A stretch of 55,550 nucleotides of DNA. It comes from Enterobacteriaceae bacterium (lineage in GTDB: Bacteria > Pseudomonadota > Gammaproteobacteria > Enterobacterales > Enterobacteriaceae). The notes below the pieces were generated by a model that searched no databases, was not told where the DNA came from, and was given only the letters and a program-made list of their open reading frames with translations. The stretch spans positions 1-55,550 of the forward strand of contig JAIRVT010000042.1 in NCBI GenBank assembly GCA_031253755.1, read 5' to 3'. The translations under genes and the position numbers were made by a program. Positions within the stretch are counted from its first letter, which is position 1. The number at the start of each line of letters is the position of its first letter. Positions 24,885 to 35,845 of the stretch are shown piece after piece.

Positions 24885-26303
24885 TTACAGTGCCCGTAAA
24901 ATTGCATCGACACTTGTTTTTGCATCACCGAATAGCATTTGAGTGTTGTCTTTAAAGAATAATGGATTCTGCACTCCTGCATATCCGGTATTCATCGAAC
25001 GTTTAAAAACAATAACGTTTTGTGCTTTCCAGACTTCCAATACAGGCATTCCGGCAATCGGGCTGTTTGGATCATCCTGTGCCGCCGGGTTTACTGTGTC
25101 ATTGGCGCCAATCACCAAAACCGTATCTGTTTCAACAAAATCATCGTTGATTTCATCCATTTCCAACACAATGTCATAAGGCACTTTGGCCTCAGCCAGT
25201 AACACATTCATGTGCCCCGGCAAACGCCCTGCTACCGGATGAATACCAAACCGAACATTGATGCCTTTTTCACGCAATTTTGCCGTGATGTCATGAACCG
25301 GATATTGTGCCTGCGCAACCGCCATACCATATCCCGGCGTAATAATGACTGAAGTTGAATTTTTCAACAGTTCAGCAACGTCTTCCGCTGTTGTTTCATG
25401 ATGCTCTCCCGTTGCTTGTTCTTCACCAGAAGATACGCCATCAGAGCCAAAACCTCCGGCAATAACACTGATGAAAGAACGATTCATGGCCTTGCACATG
25501 ATGTAAGAAAGGATTGCGCCGGAAGAACCCACTAACGCGCCAGTGACAATCAACAGATCATTATCCAACATAAAGCCTGCGGCGGCGGCGGCCCACCCTG
25601 AATATGAGTTCAGCATGGAAATCACCACTGGCATATCGGCTCCGCCGATGGATGCCACCAAATGCCAGCCGAATGCCAACGCAATGACAGTCATGACAAG
25701 AATGGCGAAAACCTGTAATCCGACAAATGCCGCTTTGATATAGATAATCATCAGGACAAAAGAGATAACCAAAGCTGCCAGATTAAGTTTATGGCGATGC
25801 GGTAGCATCAGTGGCTTGGAGGAAATTTTTCCGCGCAATTTACCAAATGCGACAACTGAGCCTGTAAAGGTGACAGCACCGATGAAAATGCCAAGGAAAA
25901 CTTCTGCCAGATGAATGTTTTCCATCACCGAATTAGTGAAGCTATCGCCGGTAAGAGTGTCATAGGTAATAAAGCTGCTGAACCCAACCAGCACCGCCGC
26001 TAAACCGACAAAACTATGCAGAATGGCAACTAATTCTGGCATTTCAGTCATTTCCACTTTTTTAGCAAGGCGAGTTCCAATGACTGCACCAATAATCATC
26101 GCCAGAATGATCCAGACAATGTTACCGGAGTCAGGTCCTAGAATGGTTGCGATCAAAGCGATAGCCATACCCGCAATACCGAAAATATTGCCCCGTTTGG
26201 CACTTTCATGACGGGAAAGACCCGCCAGACTGAAAATAAATAAGATGGCGGCGACAATGTATGCCGCAGTGACGACCCCGTTTGACATAATTCCGTTCGA
26301 CAT
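24885..26303 (-). CDS. pntB: NAD(P) transhydrogenase subunit beta
   Basis: The protein of 472 residues matches E. coli PntB (462). About nine membrane helices in the first 270 residues form part of the proton channel. The C-terminal NADP-binding domain III has the [10 protein letters not shown] and [10 protein letters not shown] motifs. With PntA it couples proton entry to hydride transfer from NADH to NADP in the inner membrane. The ATG at 26303 has AAGGAGTGA 5 bases upstream. The first ten residues read [10 protein letters not shown], an apparent 15-bp duplication of the start region. The second Met would give the E. coli-like length but has only a weak ribosome-binding site. It lies 10 bases after pntA. 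Confidence 0.97.
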   Translation of the reverse strand: MSNGIMSNGVVTAAYIVAAILFIFSLAGLSRHESAKRGNIFGIAGMAIALIATILGPDSGNIVWIILAMIIGAVIGTRLAKKVEMTEMPELVAILHSFVGLAAVLVGFSSFITYDTLTGDSFTNSVMENIHLAEVFLGIFIGAVTFTGSVVAFGKLRGKISSKPLMLPHRHKLNLAALVISFVLMIIYIKAAFVGLQVFAILVMTVIALAFGWHLVASIGGADMPVVISMLNSYSGWAAAAAGFMLDNDLLIVTGALVGSSGAILSYIMCKAMNRSFISVIAGGFGSDGVSSGEEQATGEHHETTAEDVAELLKNSTSVIITPGYGMAVAQAQYPVHDITAKLREKGINVRFGIHPVAGRLPGHMNVLLAEAKVPYDIVLEMDEINDDFVETDTVLVIGANDTVNPAAQDDPNSPIAGMPVLEVWKAQNVIVFKRSMNTGYAGVQNPLFFKDNTQMLFGDAKTSVDAILRAL

Positions 26304-26313
26304 AAGTCACTCC

Positions 26314-27861
26314 TTACCCTTTACGAAACATTTTCAGCATACGTTGTGTTACGGTAAATCCGCCAAACACATTGATACTGGCGATCAATACCGCAATAAA
26401 AGACAGAAAACTGACCCATCCGCCTTCCCCTATCTGCAACACTGCGCCAACCACAATGATGCCGGAAATGGCATTGGTCACCGACATTAATGGCGTGTGT
26501 AATGAGTGGCTGACATTCCAGACCACGTAGTAGCCCACCACGCAAGACAAAGCAAATACCGTAAAGTGAGACAGAAATTCTTTCGGTGCAACGTTTGCCA
26601 GCCAGCCAAAAAGAATAATGAACAAGGCCAGTAACCCGTACTTCAGCCACGGAGATTTCGGGCTTTCGTCCTTCGCTTTTTCGGTTTTTTTGCTGGGCGC
26701 GGTCTTGGCAAGATCGCTTTTGACAGGCTGAGCGGAAACCTGAATGGGTGGTGCGGGCCAGGTAATTTCCCCGTCTTTGATCACGGTCACACCACGGATA
26801 ACAACATCATCGAAATCAACGATAATCTCACCGTTTTTTTCTTTGCACAGCAATTTCATCAGGTTAACCAGATTTGTACCGTACAGCTGGGATGATTGCG
26901 TGGGTAAACGGCTGGGCAAATCCGTATAGCCGATGATTTTGACGCCATTCTCTGTGACGGTGAGTTTATCTGCTACGGTCAGTTCACAGTTCCCGCCGTT
27001 TTGGGCGGCCAAGTCAACAATCACACTGCCCGGTTTCATTGATTCCACCATTTCTTTGGTGATCAATTTTGGTGCCGGTTTCCCCGGAATTAATGCTGTT
27101 GTGACAACAATATCGACTTCTTTTGCCTGAGCTGCAAACAGTTCCATCTCAGCCTTAATAAAGGTTTCAGACATGACTTTTGCATAACCATCACCGCTAC
27201 CGGCTTCTTCTTTGAAATTTAATTCCAAAAATTCCGCGCCCATACTTTGAACTTGCTCCTTAACTTCCGGGCGCGTATCAAAAGCACGGACAATGGCACC
27301 AAGACTGCCTGCTGCACCAATCGCCGCAAGCCCGGCAACACCGGCGCCGATAATCATCACTTTTGCTGGTGGCACTTTACCGGCTGCTGTGATTTGACCG
27401 GTAAAGAAACGACCAAATTCATGAGCCGCTTCAACAATCGCGCGGTAACCCGCAATATTCGCCATTGAACTCAGAGCATCTAATGATTGTGCGCGGGAAA
27501 TTCTCGGAACGGAATCCATTGCCAGAACAGTTATTTTTCGCTCTGACAATTTTTCCATTAATTCAGTATGTTGAGCTGGCCAGATAAAACTGACTAACGT
27601 TGCCCCCTCCTTCATCAATGCGATTTCTTTCTCTTGTGGGGCGTTGACTTTAAAAATGACATCTGACTGCCAGATTTCATGCTGTTCTGCAATATTAGCC
27701 CCTGCTTTTTGATAAGCAACATCATCAAAACTGGCAAGATGTCCTGCTCCTGTTTCGACTGTAACATCAAACCCCAATTTCCGTAATTGCTCCACCGTAG
27801 AGGGCGTGGCAGCAACACGAGCTTCATTGGAAAGCTGTTCTTTTGGTACACCGATACGCAT
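26314..27861 (-). CDS. pntA: NAD(P) transhydrogenase subunit alpha
   Basis: The protein of 515 residues corresponds to E. coli PntA (510). It has the NAD-binding domain I with the GxGxxG loop [21 protein letters not shown], a Lys/Pro-rich linker ([19 protein letters not shown]) and four C-terminal membrane helices. The open frame extends to 27927, but the ATG at 27861 gives [20 protein letters not shown], matching the family N-terminus, and has AAGGAAA upstream. It forms an operon with pntB. Confidence 0.97.
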   Translation of the reverse strand: MRIGVPKEQLSNEARVAATPSTVEQLRKLGFDVTVETGAGHLASFDDVAYQKAGANIAEQHEIWQSDVIFKVNAPQEKEIALMKEGATLVSFIWPAQHTELMEKLSERKITVLAMDSVPRISRAQSLDALSSMANIAGYRAIVEAAHEFGRFFTGQITAAGKVPPAKVMIIGAGVAGLAAIGAAGSLGAIVRAFDTRPEVKEQVQSMGAEFLELNFKEEAGSGDGYAKVMSETFIKAEMELFAAQAKEVDIVVTTALIPGKPAPKLITKEMVESMKPGSVIVDLAAQNGGNCELTVADKLTVTENGVKIIGYTDLPSRLPTQSSQLYGTNLVNLMKLLCKEKNGEIIVDFDDVVIRGVTVIKDGEITWPAPPIQVSAQPVKSDLAKTAPSKKTEKAKDESPKSPWLKYGLLALFIILFGWLANVAPKEFLSHFTVFALSCVVGYYVVWNVSHSLHTPLMSVTNAISGIIVVGAVLQIGEGGWVSFLSFIAVLIASINVFGGFTVTQRMLKMFRKG

Positions 27862-28297
27862 ATATGTTTCCTTCTGTAAGGATGGATATTGCCGATTATT
27901 GCTTGTTGAAGCCAATTTAATACTCAAAATGCTCTTAATAACTATATTTACAAATAGAATCTACCAGTAAAACCTATCAATATGGGCTGACGGAGGAATA
28001 ACAACAAATTAAATAATTTAAAAAAATAATCATTTCAATTGGTATTATTTGATTTTGAAAAAAAATTTTTCCAAAAATAAACGAAGTTTCAATGTAAACG
28101 ATGATAAATTTTATATAAATCGCTATTTTCATTAAAATTATTGGTGTCATGTACCAAATATAGATAAACAGTTATTTAGATAGGATAAATTCTTGCGACA
28201 ATCGGCATTGTTACATGCCATAATTGCGGCCTATGTGATACAGAACAATGTTCAGCACGTTATAAATATTTTAATGCGTAAGGCGAAAGGATTTTTT
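27862..28297. other. Divergent promoter region of pntA and ydgH
   Basis: About 435 AT-rich bases lie between divergent genes and must carry both promoters. The reading frame of ydgH runs open upstream to 28193 but lacks a ribosome-binding site there. I see no clear operator. Confidence 0.4.
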
Positions 28298-29251
28298 ATG
28301 AAGCTGAAAACGACGATCATCGCAACGGCGATGTTCTCATTAACAACAATGGCTACAGCAGCACATGCGGCTAAAGAATTAACACCAAAGAAAGCTGCCG
28401 AACTCAAACCCTTTGAGCGAATTGAAGTCACCGGGCGTTTTAATGCCATTTATGAAGCCGCAGAAGCCGTTTCTCGTCAGGCGGATAAGAAAGGTGCTGA
28501 TGGTTTCTATATTCAGAGCATCGATGATTTTAATGGCAGTGGCAATTCACGTGTTGTCGCCGATTTGTATCATAAAGATGCAGAAAAAATAGACCCTGCC
28601 ACACAATACCGTGTTTATCGTGAAATTAAAGAGTTACCTAAACACGAAGCTATCTCTCTGGAACCTTTTGATACCGTCACAGTAAGCGGTTATTTCCCGA
28701 CGGATCCTGATCTGAAAGAAGCACTCGCCAAAGCAGCGAATAAGAAAAATGCCGCGGCTTTCTTTATTGTCCGTGATATTTCCCCGAATAATGGTGGCAA
28801 TCAAGTCGTCACTGCTTACGTCTATAAGAAAGATGCGCCAAAACGTCAGGTTCAATCTGATAAAGCAGTGATCCCCGCTGATTCTGATGCCGGACGCAAA
28901 GCCTTAGCACAAGGTGGAGAAGCGGCTGAAAAAGTAGAGATTCCAGGTGTAGCATCTTCAACATCCACCAGTTTTATCGGTAATTTTTTCGAAACCCAGT
29001 CATCAAAAGGTGGCCGTTACACGGTAACGTTGCCGGACGGCACGAAAATTCAGGAATTGAATAAAGCCTCGGCAGCTCAAATGGTTCCTTTTGATTCCAT
29101 CACGTTCTCCGGTTACTACACCACTGCACCAGATGTGTCATATCAAGTTGCTAAACGTGCAGCGGAAAAAGGCGCAAAATACTACCATATCACCCGTGAA
29201 TGGCAATCCAATGGCGGTAATGTCACCATTAGTGCCGATTTGTTCAAATAA
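28298..29251 (+). CDS. ydgH: DUF1471-domain periplasmic protein YdgH
   Basis: The protein of 317 residues has a signal peptide (about 1-23, ending AHA) and three BhsA/McbA-like DUF1471 repeats. Each contains a strand such as PFERIEVTGRF, PFDTVTVSGYF or PFDSITFSGYY and a following helix (AAEAVSRQADKKGADGFYI, LAKAANKKNAAAFFIV, VAKRAAEKGAKYYHI). The length agrees with E. coli YdgH (314). The start is the ATG at 28298, with AAAGGA 7 bases upstream and the signal peptide directly behind. The function of the family in the envelope is poorly defined. It sits next to pntA as in E. coli. Confidence 0.95.
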   Translation: MKLKTTIIATAMFSLTTMATAAHAAKELTPKKAAELKPFERIEVTGRFNAIYEAAEAVSRQADKKGADGFYIQSIDDFNGSGNSRVVADLYHKDAEKIDPATQYRVYREIKELPKHEAISLEPFDTVTVSGYFPTDPDLKEALAKAANKKNAAAFFIVRDISPNNGGNQVVTAYVYKKDAPKRQVQSDKAVIPADSDAGRKALAQGGEAAEKVEIPGVASSTSTSFIGNFFETQSSKGGRYTVTLPDGTKIQELNKASAAQMVPFDSITFSGYYTTAPDVSYQVAKRAAEKGAKYYHITREWQSNGGNVTISADLFK

Positions 29252-29294
29252 TAAGTCACATAAGGCAGCGGGCTAAAGGGATTCCACCGCATTG

Positions 29295-29331
29295 AAAAAG
29301 AGGGACATGCAACACGGTGTCCCTCTTTTTT
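29295..29331 (+). terminator. ydgH terminator
   Basis: A 13-bp stem (AAAAAGAGGGACA / TGTCCCTCTTTTT) with a 10-nt loop ends in a run of T. It is a strong intrinsic terminator. Confidence 0.9.
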
Positions 29332-29536
29332 ATAGATCTTTTTCCAGAAAACCATGCAAAAAACCACGCAAAAACGCTATTTTTATGCATAAATTTTATC
29401 TTTTTTTGCATAGTCACCCATTGCATACACCCAGATCACTCCGTAAAATCTCCCCATTTTTAAGATTTAACTACCGAATATTTCTGCACTCCATCGCATG
29501 GATGCAATAGTTCACCTTACTTTTAGGAATGTCTCT

Positions 29537-30928
29537 TTGGAAAAGAAATTAGGCCTGACGTCTTTGACCGCGCTGGTACTCAGTTCTATGGTTGGCGCTG
29601 GTGTATTCAGTTTACCGCAAAATATGGCTCAAGCAGGCAGCCCAGCTGCATTGATGATTGGTTGGGGAATAACCGGCATAGGTATTCTCTTTTTAGCCAC
29701 TTCCTTATTGTTACTTTCTCGCCTCCGCCCGGATTTAGACAGCGGCATCTTTACTTACGCCAGAGAAGGATTTGGTGAATTAGTCGGTTTTTGTTCTGCA
29801 TGGGGATATTGGTTCTGCGCCATTATTGCCAATGTCTCTTATTTGGTGATTGTCTTTGCCGCCCTGCGCTTTTTCACTGACACTGAGGACTCGGTGATTT
29901 TCGGTGAGGGAAACACTTGGCAGGCATTAATCGGTGAATCTATTCTGCTTTGGTTTGTCCATTGGCTGGTACTCAGAGGAGTCCAAACAGCAGCGAGTGT
30001 GAATAAGTTAGCCACAATAGCTAAGTTGTTACCTTTAGGCATGTTTATTGTTCTGGCCGCCATTGCTTTCAAAATGGATATCTTCACGTTCGATTTCACC
30101 GGTATTGAAATGGGCGAACCGGTCTGGCAGCAAGTCAAAAATACCATGTTGATCACACTATGGGTTTTCATTGGTGTGGAAGGCGCTGTTGTTGTTTCGG
30201 GAAGAGCTAAAAAACGCAAAGACATTGGAGCTGCAACGATACTGGCTGTTATTTCAGCATTAGGCGTTTATATACTGGTTACCCTGCTCTCACTGGGTTT
30301 AGTGACCAGACCGGAACTCGCGGCAATTCGCAATCCGTCAATGGCAAACTTGATGGTCGGGCTAATTGGCCCGGCTGGTGAAATTGTGATTGTTGCCGGT
30401 TTAATCATTTCCGTGTGTGGTGCTTACCTGAGCTGGACAATCATGGCCGCAGAAGTTCCCTTTATTGCGGCTTTACATGGTTCATTTCCTAAAATATTCA
30501 GTAAGCAGAATGCCAATAAGGCACCGGAGTCTTCATTATGGATCACAAATGGCGCTGTTCAATTGGCGCTGGTTTTAATTTGGCTCAGTGGCAGCAATTA
30601 CAATACATTGCTTTCCATTGCGTCAGAAATGATCCTTGTTCCCTACTTTTTGGTCGGTGCATTTTTGGTAAAGGTTGCGTTCGAACGCAGTAACCGACTT
30701 TTGTTGTTTATTGCTGTTGGTGCTTGTACCTACGGATTATGGCTACTTTATGCCTCTGGTTTAATGCACTTATTGCTTTCAGTTGTATTGTATGCGCCAG
30801 GATTACTTGTTTTCCTCTATGCCCGCAAACAAAATGGTGATTGTAATACGATGAATCTCATGGAAAAATCAACTATTTTTGTTTTGCTGGTGACAACCGT
30901 TCCTTCCGCATGGTTACTCATGCATTAA
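29537..30928 (+). CDS. arcD: APC-family amino-acid antiporter (YdgI/ArcD-like)
   Basis: The inner-membrane protein has about 12-13 helices and matches E. coli YdgI (460 residues) nearly throughout: EKKLGLTSLTALVLSSMVGAG, GIFTYAREGFGELVGFCSAWG and NTMLITLWVFIGVEGAVVVSGR. It is predicted to exchange arginine for ornithine or a similar basic amino acid. The longest frame begins at an ATG at 29498 without a ribosome-binding site. The TTG at 29537 has AGGA 8 bases upstream and aligns with the E. coli start, giving 463 residues, so it is preferred. It is monocistronic, with a terminator behind it. Confidence 0.93.
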   Translation: MEKKLGLTSLTALVLSSMVGAGVFSLPQNMAQAGSPAALMIGWGITGIGILFLATSLLLLSRLRPDLDSGIFTYAREGFGELVGFCSAWGYWFCAIIANVSYLVIVFAALRFFTDTEDSVIFGEGNTWQALIGESILLWFVHWLVLRGVQTAASVNKLATIAKLLPLGMFIVLAAIAFKMDIFTFDFTGIEMGEPVWQQVKNTMLITLWVFIGVEGAVVVSGRAKKRKDIGAATILAVISALGVYILVTLLSLGLVTRPELAAIRNPSMANLMVGLIGPAGEIVIVAGLIISVCGAYLSWTIMAAEVPFIAALHGSFPKIFSKQNANKAPESSLWITNGAVQLALVLIWLSGSNYNTLLSIASEMILVPYFLVGAFLVKVAFERSNRLLLFIAVGACTYGLWLLYASGLMHLLLSVVLYAPGLLVFLYARKQNGDCNTMNLMEKSTIFVLLVTTVPSAWLLMH

Positions 30929-30995
30929 TGCGTCAGTTAAACTGACCTACTATTACCTACTACTACCTACAAACACCGCAAAAAAATTCCCTAAT

Positions 30996-31024
30996 GGAGA
31001 GAGGCTTATGCCCTCTCCTTTTTG
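30996..31024 (+). terminator. Terminator of the antiporter gene
   Basis: GGAGAG-A-GGC pairs with GCC-CTCTCC around loop TTAT, with one bulge, followed by TTTTTGTTTT. Confidence 0.85.
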
Positions 31025-31758
31025 TTTTCAGTGCCGGAATAAATTGCCTGGTTAGCTTTTTTTGTTCGGTGCTTTTTGGTATTTTTTGTTTGTTTTAATA
31101 AGTATGTTGTAACTAACATAGGAATAATGAGATCGTCCTGTGAGCAAATCATAAGTATTTATTTTGTTTTATTATAATTCCATTTGTTAAATTTATTTTA
31201 GAATAAGAAATATTCTGCCAGTTATTATTAACGGATAGTTAGCTATTGTTGGCGATAAAGTTTAATCGATTTTATAAAATGTAGTTAAAATAGCTAACTA
31301 ATATGAAATATTAAGAATTACCAACCAATCGATATCACGAATAACAAATAAGCAATATTTAGTCAAACTAATGATAAAAATATAAATACAAAAATTAAAC
31401 ACGCTTATATTCACATTTATTCCTTCAAATTTCACCCATTTAATAATTAATCTTATAAAACAGAATAAAAGTTCATTATTGCGTGAAAAATACTCTATTT
31501 ACTGAATGACATGCTATTAATGGTAAATTAATGGATTAATGCTCTGAATATTGTGCTTTATGGAGTTGTTATCTTTAACTTTGCTAATAAGTCGCTACTA
31601 TATTCTCCGTCTTATCTGTTAGGCAGTTAATATCAATAGTATTTTGTTAACATCTTGCAGATATCATCTAATTATTTAGGTGCTGTATTATTAGTATGCA
31701 GCGTTAATATTAATTCATTGTCGATATCCCTATGTATAAATACATCAGGGATGGGAAT
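31025..31758. other. AT-rich region upstream of the fimbrial operon
   Basis: About 730 bases of very AT-rich sequence with no supported gene. It presumably carries the fimbrial promoter. I found no fim-switch-like invertible repeat and no recombinase gene nearby. Confidence 0.45.
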
Positions 31759-32307
31759 ATGTTAGAAATGAAAACCAAATTAACAATTTCATCTTTATTC
31801 TTTTCATCTTTCTTTATGCCATTAGCGAATGCTGAAGATGGTCAAATCGAATTTAAAGGAAAAATAATTTCTGAAGCATGTACTGTTGACACAAACTCTC
31901 AAAAACAAACTGTTGATATGGGAACTATCAATACATCAGCATTAAATGCAGTAAATAAAACAGCAGGCGCAGCACGTTTCACTATCAAATTGACTAATTG
32001 CCCGGGATCAATTTCAGGTGCAAGCGCTAGGTTTGATGGCCAACTTGATGCTAAAAACAAAAATTATTTGGCATTGAATAATGCTGATAACAAAGCGGCT
32101 CAAGGCGTTGCTATCGGTATTTATGAAAATGACAGCAATACACTTATTCCTATGGGAACAACTTCAAAAAGTAATCCGTTAGGAAAAATAAAAGGCTCAT
32201 CAGCCGATCTGGATTTTATGGCTAAATATGTTGCTACTTTAGATCCAGCAGGTATTACAGCTGGTTCTGCTAATGCCGTCGCTAACTTTACGATTGTTTA
32301 TAACTAA
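31759..32307 (+). CDS. Fimbrial major subunit (pilin)
   Basis: The protein of 182 residues has a signal peptide ending ANA and then a classical type-1 pilin domain. It has two Cys (EACTVDT near the start and LTNCPG), the donor-strand-accepting core and the C-terminal beta-zipper motif NAVANFTIVYN with the penultimate Tyr. It is the first gene of a chaperone-usher operon. The ATG at 31759 follows GGGATGGGA and is preferred over the upstream ATG at 31732. The 140-base gap before the chaperone gene would allow higher pilin expression. Confidence 0.92.
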   Translation: MLEMKTKLTISSLFFSSFFMPLANAEDGQIEFKGKIISEACTVDTNSQKQTVDMGTINTSALNAVNKTAGAARFTIKLTNCPGSISGASARFDGQLDAKNKNYLALNNADNKAAQGVAIGIYENDSNTLIPMGTTSKSNPLGKIKGSSADLDFMAKYVATLDPAGITAGSANAVANFTIVYN

Positions 32308-32449
32308 TACGGTTACAACTAAATAGATTGAGTAACAATTTATAATTAATAACTATTACCATTTACTGTAACCAGCAAATGGTAATAGTAAACTTACTCT
32401 ATTAATTAATCTGTCGTTATAAAAAATAATATTATTCGGAGTTTCTATT

Positions 32450-33124
32450 TTGAAATATTTTCGTATTTTGATTTTCATTATCATTGCCATATTTAACATC
32501 AATATTGCTTTTGCCGGTGTCATTGTCGGTGGCACCCGCGTGATTTATAGCAGCGATCGGAAAGAAACATCAATCTCTATCAGCAATCCGGAAACAGATA
32601 CGTCTTATCTTATCCAATCCTGGATTCAGGGAGAACATGATGAAACTAAAGTACCTTTTATTGTGACTCCCCCGCTATTTAAATTAACTGCCGAAAATGA
32701 AACAGTATTACGGATCGTGAAAACCGGCAATGATTTCCCCAACGACAGAGAATCTTTGTTCTGGCTTAATGTTAAATCTATTCCAGCAACCGTAAAATCT
32801 GAGCAAAACCAGTTACAAATCACAGTAAGATCACGTTTTAAATTATTTTATCGCCCTGCTGATTTAAATGAAAATGCCGGTGATGCGTATAAACAACTTA
32901 AATTTAAAATCGCTGGTCATAAGCTGACGGCTGAAAACCCAACGCCCTACTATATTTCATTTTCTTATTTAGGTGTCGGTAGCCATGAGATACAGTCAGC
33001 AGGAATGGTTGCGCCTTTCGGTCAATTAAGTTGGGATATTCCGGTTAAAAATGCAAGTTCTGTTTTCTGGAAAGCTATCAATGACTATGGCGGAATAACA
33101 CCAGAAGAAAAACAGTCACTTTAA
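32450..33124 (+). CDS. Periplasmic fimbrial chaperone
   Basis: The protein of 224 residues has a signal peptide ending AFA and the two Ig-like domains of PapD/FimC chaperones. The subunit-anchoring Arg is in GTRVIYSSDRKE, the G1 strand follows, and the Lys region is RSRFKLFYRPADL. It captures pilin subunits by donor-strand complementation and delivers them to the usher. The start codon is TTG at 32450 with CGGAG 8 bases upstream; there is no in-frame ATG that keeps the signal peptide. Confidence 0.92.
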   Translation: MKYFRILIFIIIAIFNINIAFAGVIVGGTRVIYSSDRKETSISISNPETDTSYLIQSWIQGEHDETKVPFIVTPPLFKLTAENETVLRIVKTGNDFPNDRESLFWLNVKSIPATVKSEQNQLQITVRSRFKLFYRPADLNENAGDAYKQLKFKIAGHKLTAENPTPYYISFSYLGVGSHEIQSAGMVAPFGQLSWDIPVKNASSVFWKAINDYGGITPEEKQSL

Positions 33125-33175
33125 CTTAATTTTCATACACCCTACCTCTTTTACCTAAAAAGATTAAAAATCATT

Positions 33176-35716
33176 ATGGATAACAGCCGGTATTATCTTC
33201 AACGTAATATTTTTGATAATTTGGTGTTATTTTTCAAACCAATGCAAGTACCATTATGTGTGCTGGCAACGTTATGGGCTTTGACACCCGATAAAGCACA
33301 TGGAGAAGAATATTTTAATATTAACGCACTAGAAAACCTTTCTGGTTCTCCTGAAGATATTGATCTGTCAATTTTTATGGAGGGTGATCAACAACCGCCG
33401 GGACGCTATTGGGTCGATATTTACCTCAACCGGGAAAGGGTTGATAGCGGGAACGTTGATTTTGTTCTGGTGAATAATAAATTATTGCCCAAACTCACCG
33501 TAAAACAGCTCAAAGATATGGGAGTAAATATTGATATATTCCCTGCTTTAGCAGCTTTGCCACCAGAAACTGAAATCACCGATCTTGCCAAGTATATTAC
33601 GTCGTCATCTTCTTCTTTTGATTTCAATAAACAACAGTTGGATATCAGTATTCCTCAGGCGGCGATGAGCATTAAGGTAAAAGATTATGTTCCCCCAAAA
33701 TTATGGCAACAAGGGTTAACTTCCTTACAGGTTAATTATAGCTATAGTGGCTCAACTAACTGGATAGATAATCATTCAGGTTCAGACAGCAATAATTTCC
33801 TTAATCTCCGCAGCGGCGTCAATTGGAAAGCCTGGCGGTTGCGTAATTACTCCACTTACAGCAGCCAAAATAATAAATGGCAGAGCCTGAGCACTTATTT
33901 GCAACGTGATATTCATAGCCTAAAAAGCCAGTTGGTATTGGGTGACAGTTATACACCCTCGCCTATTTTTGATGGTTTTCAATTTCGCGGTATGCAATTA
34001 ATGTCAGATGACAATATGCTGCCGGAAAGCCTGAGAGGGTTTGCCCCGACAATACGGGGAATTGCGCAAAGCAATGCACAAGTTACTATTAAGCAAAATG
34101 GTTACACTATTTATGAAACTTATGTTTCCCCCGGCCCATTTGTTATTAATGATCTGTATCCGACAACCTCCAGTGGTAACTTAGAAATAATCGTCAAAGA
34201 AGCGGACGGAACCGAACGCCGCTCCGTACAACCGTTCTCCGCATTGCCTGTCATGTTACGGGAAGATAACCTGCGCCATTCTCTGGCAATCGGAAAATAC
34301 CAATCCTCGAATCATCGAGGTAAAGAACCTTATTTTATGCAGGGAACGGTCACTTATGGCCTTTCCAACAGTGTCACGCTGTATGGCGGAACCACGTTCT
34401 CTAAAAATTATCAATCTGCCGCGCTGGGGACAGGTTATAGCTTGTCGGATTGGGGTTCGCTCTCCTTTGATGTCACTCATGCAAGGTCAGAACTCACCTC
34501 AAAAAGCTATATTTCAGGGCAATCATACCGGTTTCAATATGCCAAAGATCTTCTCCGGACGGGCACCAATTTTACGGTAGCCGGTTATCGTTACTCGACA
34601 CGTAATTTTTATGATTTCAGAGAAGCCAATGAGTTTGATATTACCGAGAATAGCCACTATGCCAGCAATAAACGCAACAAGCTGCAACTCTACATCAACC
34701 AATCGCTGGGCGATTTTGGTGGTGTTTATTTATCCGCTTATCAACAAGATTACTGGTCGCAGACTGGCAACGAAAGAAATATCACTGCCGGTTATAACAC
34801 CAGTTACCATTCGGTTAATTACAGCCTGAATTACTCATATAGTAAGATGCCGGGCGCGGCCAACAATGATCAAATCCTGTCATTAAATTTACAAATACCG
34901 CTTGATCGTTGGCTGAAAAATAGTTGGGTCAGCTATAGCCTGACCAACAATAAACAGGGTGACGCCTCTCATCAAGTCAGCTTAAGTGGCACGGCGCTGG
35001 AAGATAACAACCTGTCTTACAGCATTCAGCAAAATTATGCCAACCATAACACAGGCGCTGGCGGCAGCATCAATGCAGACTATAAAGGCGCTTACGGTCA
35101 GGTAAATGCAGGCTATCGCTATGATAAACAGTCCAAGCAATTAAATTATGGTCTCAATGGCGGGATCGTCGCCCATCCTTACGGCATTACGCTATCCCAA
35201 TCATTAGGCGACACCTTAGTGTTAGTGCGAGCCAACGGTGCGAAAGGGGTTAAAATCCAGAATTACACCGGGATCACCACTGACTGGCGCGGTTATGCCA
35301 TTATTCCTTATGCCAGCAGTTATCGTAAGAATCGCATTTCGTTAGATACCTATTCGATGGGCGATAATGTTGATGTTGATGTCAGTACCCAGACGACCGT
35401 TCCCACTCAAGGCGCGCTGACACTGGCCGATTTTCAGACACGCATTGGTTACCGCGCCCTGTTAACCCTTTCCTACCAAGGAAACAAAATTCCATTTGGC
35501 GCGACCGCCACTTTGGTTCAACCGGATGAAAACAGTGAGCCTAACAGCACGATTGTCAGCAATGACGGGCAAGTGTACTTCAGTGGTATTCCTGAATCCG
35601 GCCAGATATGGGTGAAATGGGGACATAAAGAGGCTCAGGAATGCCGGGTTAATTATCAGCTGCCGGAGAAAATCCCTGAATCTGGCTTGTACACGCTGAA
35701 CGCAGTTTGTGAATAA
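33176..35716 (+). CDS. Outer-membrane fimbrial usher
   Basis: The protein of 846 residues has a long signal region, the N-terminal chaperone-binding domain (YFNINALENLSGSPEDIDLSIF), a 24-strand barrel with plug, and two C-terminal domains ending in two Cys (EAQECRVNYQLP and NAVCE). The signature VxIKQNGYTIYETYVSPGPF is present. It assembles and secretes the pilus across the outer membrane. The ribosome-binding site is weak. Confidence 0.95.
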   Translation: MDNSRYYLQRNIFDNLVLFFKPMQVPLCVLATLWALTPDKAHGEEYFNINALENLSGSPEDIDLSIFMEGDQQPPGRYWVDIYLNRERVDSGNVDFVLVNNKLLPKLTVKQLKDMGVNIDIFPALAALPPETEITDLAKYITSSSSSFDFNKQQLDISIPQAAMSIKVKDYVPPKLWQQGLTSLQVNYSYSGSTNWIDNHSGSDSNNFLNLRSGVNWKAWRLRNYSTYSSQNNKWQSLSTYLQRDIHSLKSQLVLGDSYTPSPIFDGFQFRGMQLMSDDNMLPESLRGFAPTIRGIAQSNAQVTIKQNGYTIYETYVSPGPFVINDLYPTTSSGNLEIIVKEADGTERRSVQPFSALPVMLREDNLRHSLAIGKYQSSNHRGKEPYFMQGTVTYGLSNSVTLYGGTTFSKNYQSAALGTGYSLSDWGSLSFDVTHARSELTSKSYISGQSYRFQYAKDLLRTGTNFTVAGYRYSTRNFYDFREANEFDITENSHYASNKRNKLQLYINQSLGDFGGVYLSAYQQDYWSQTGNERNITAGYNTSYHSVNYSLNYSYSKMPGAANNDQILSLNLQIPLDRWLKNSWVSYSLTNNKQGDASHQVSLSGTALEDNNLSYSIQQNYANHNTGAGGSINADYKGAYGQVNAGYRYDKQSKQLNYGLNGGIVAHPYGITLSQSLGDTLVLVRANGAKGVKIQNYTGITTDWRGYAIIPYASSYRKNRISLDTYSMGDNVDVDVSTQTTVPTQGALTLADFQTRIGYRALLTLSYQGNKIPFGATATLVQPDENSEPNSTIVSNDGQVYFSGIPESGQIWVKWGHKEAQECRVNYQLPEKIPESGLYTLNAVCE

Positions 35717-35750
35717 TAGGCGCATTCAACTTCAAAAGGCGTGTTATCTC

Positions 35751-35772
35751 CTCTCCCGCACAGCGGGGAGAG
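35751..35772 (+). other. Hairpin between usher and tip genes
   Basis: CTCTCCCGC and GCGGGGAGAG pair around a 3-nt loop with one bulged G. There is no T-run, so it may tune mRNA stability within the operon and is unlikely to terminate it. Confidence 0.45.
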
Positions 35773-35845
35773 ATAAGGCTTCGCGGCGTTTTGCAAATGG
35801 CAAATTAAAGTTCAAAAGAGATAAGAACAGAGATGGAAAAGAACT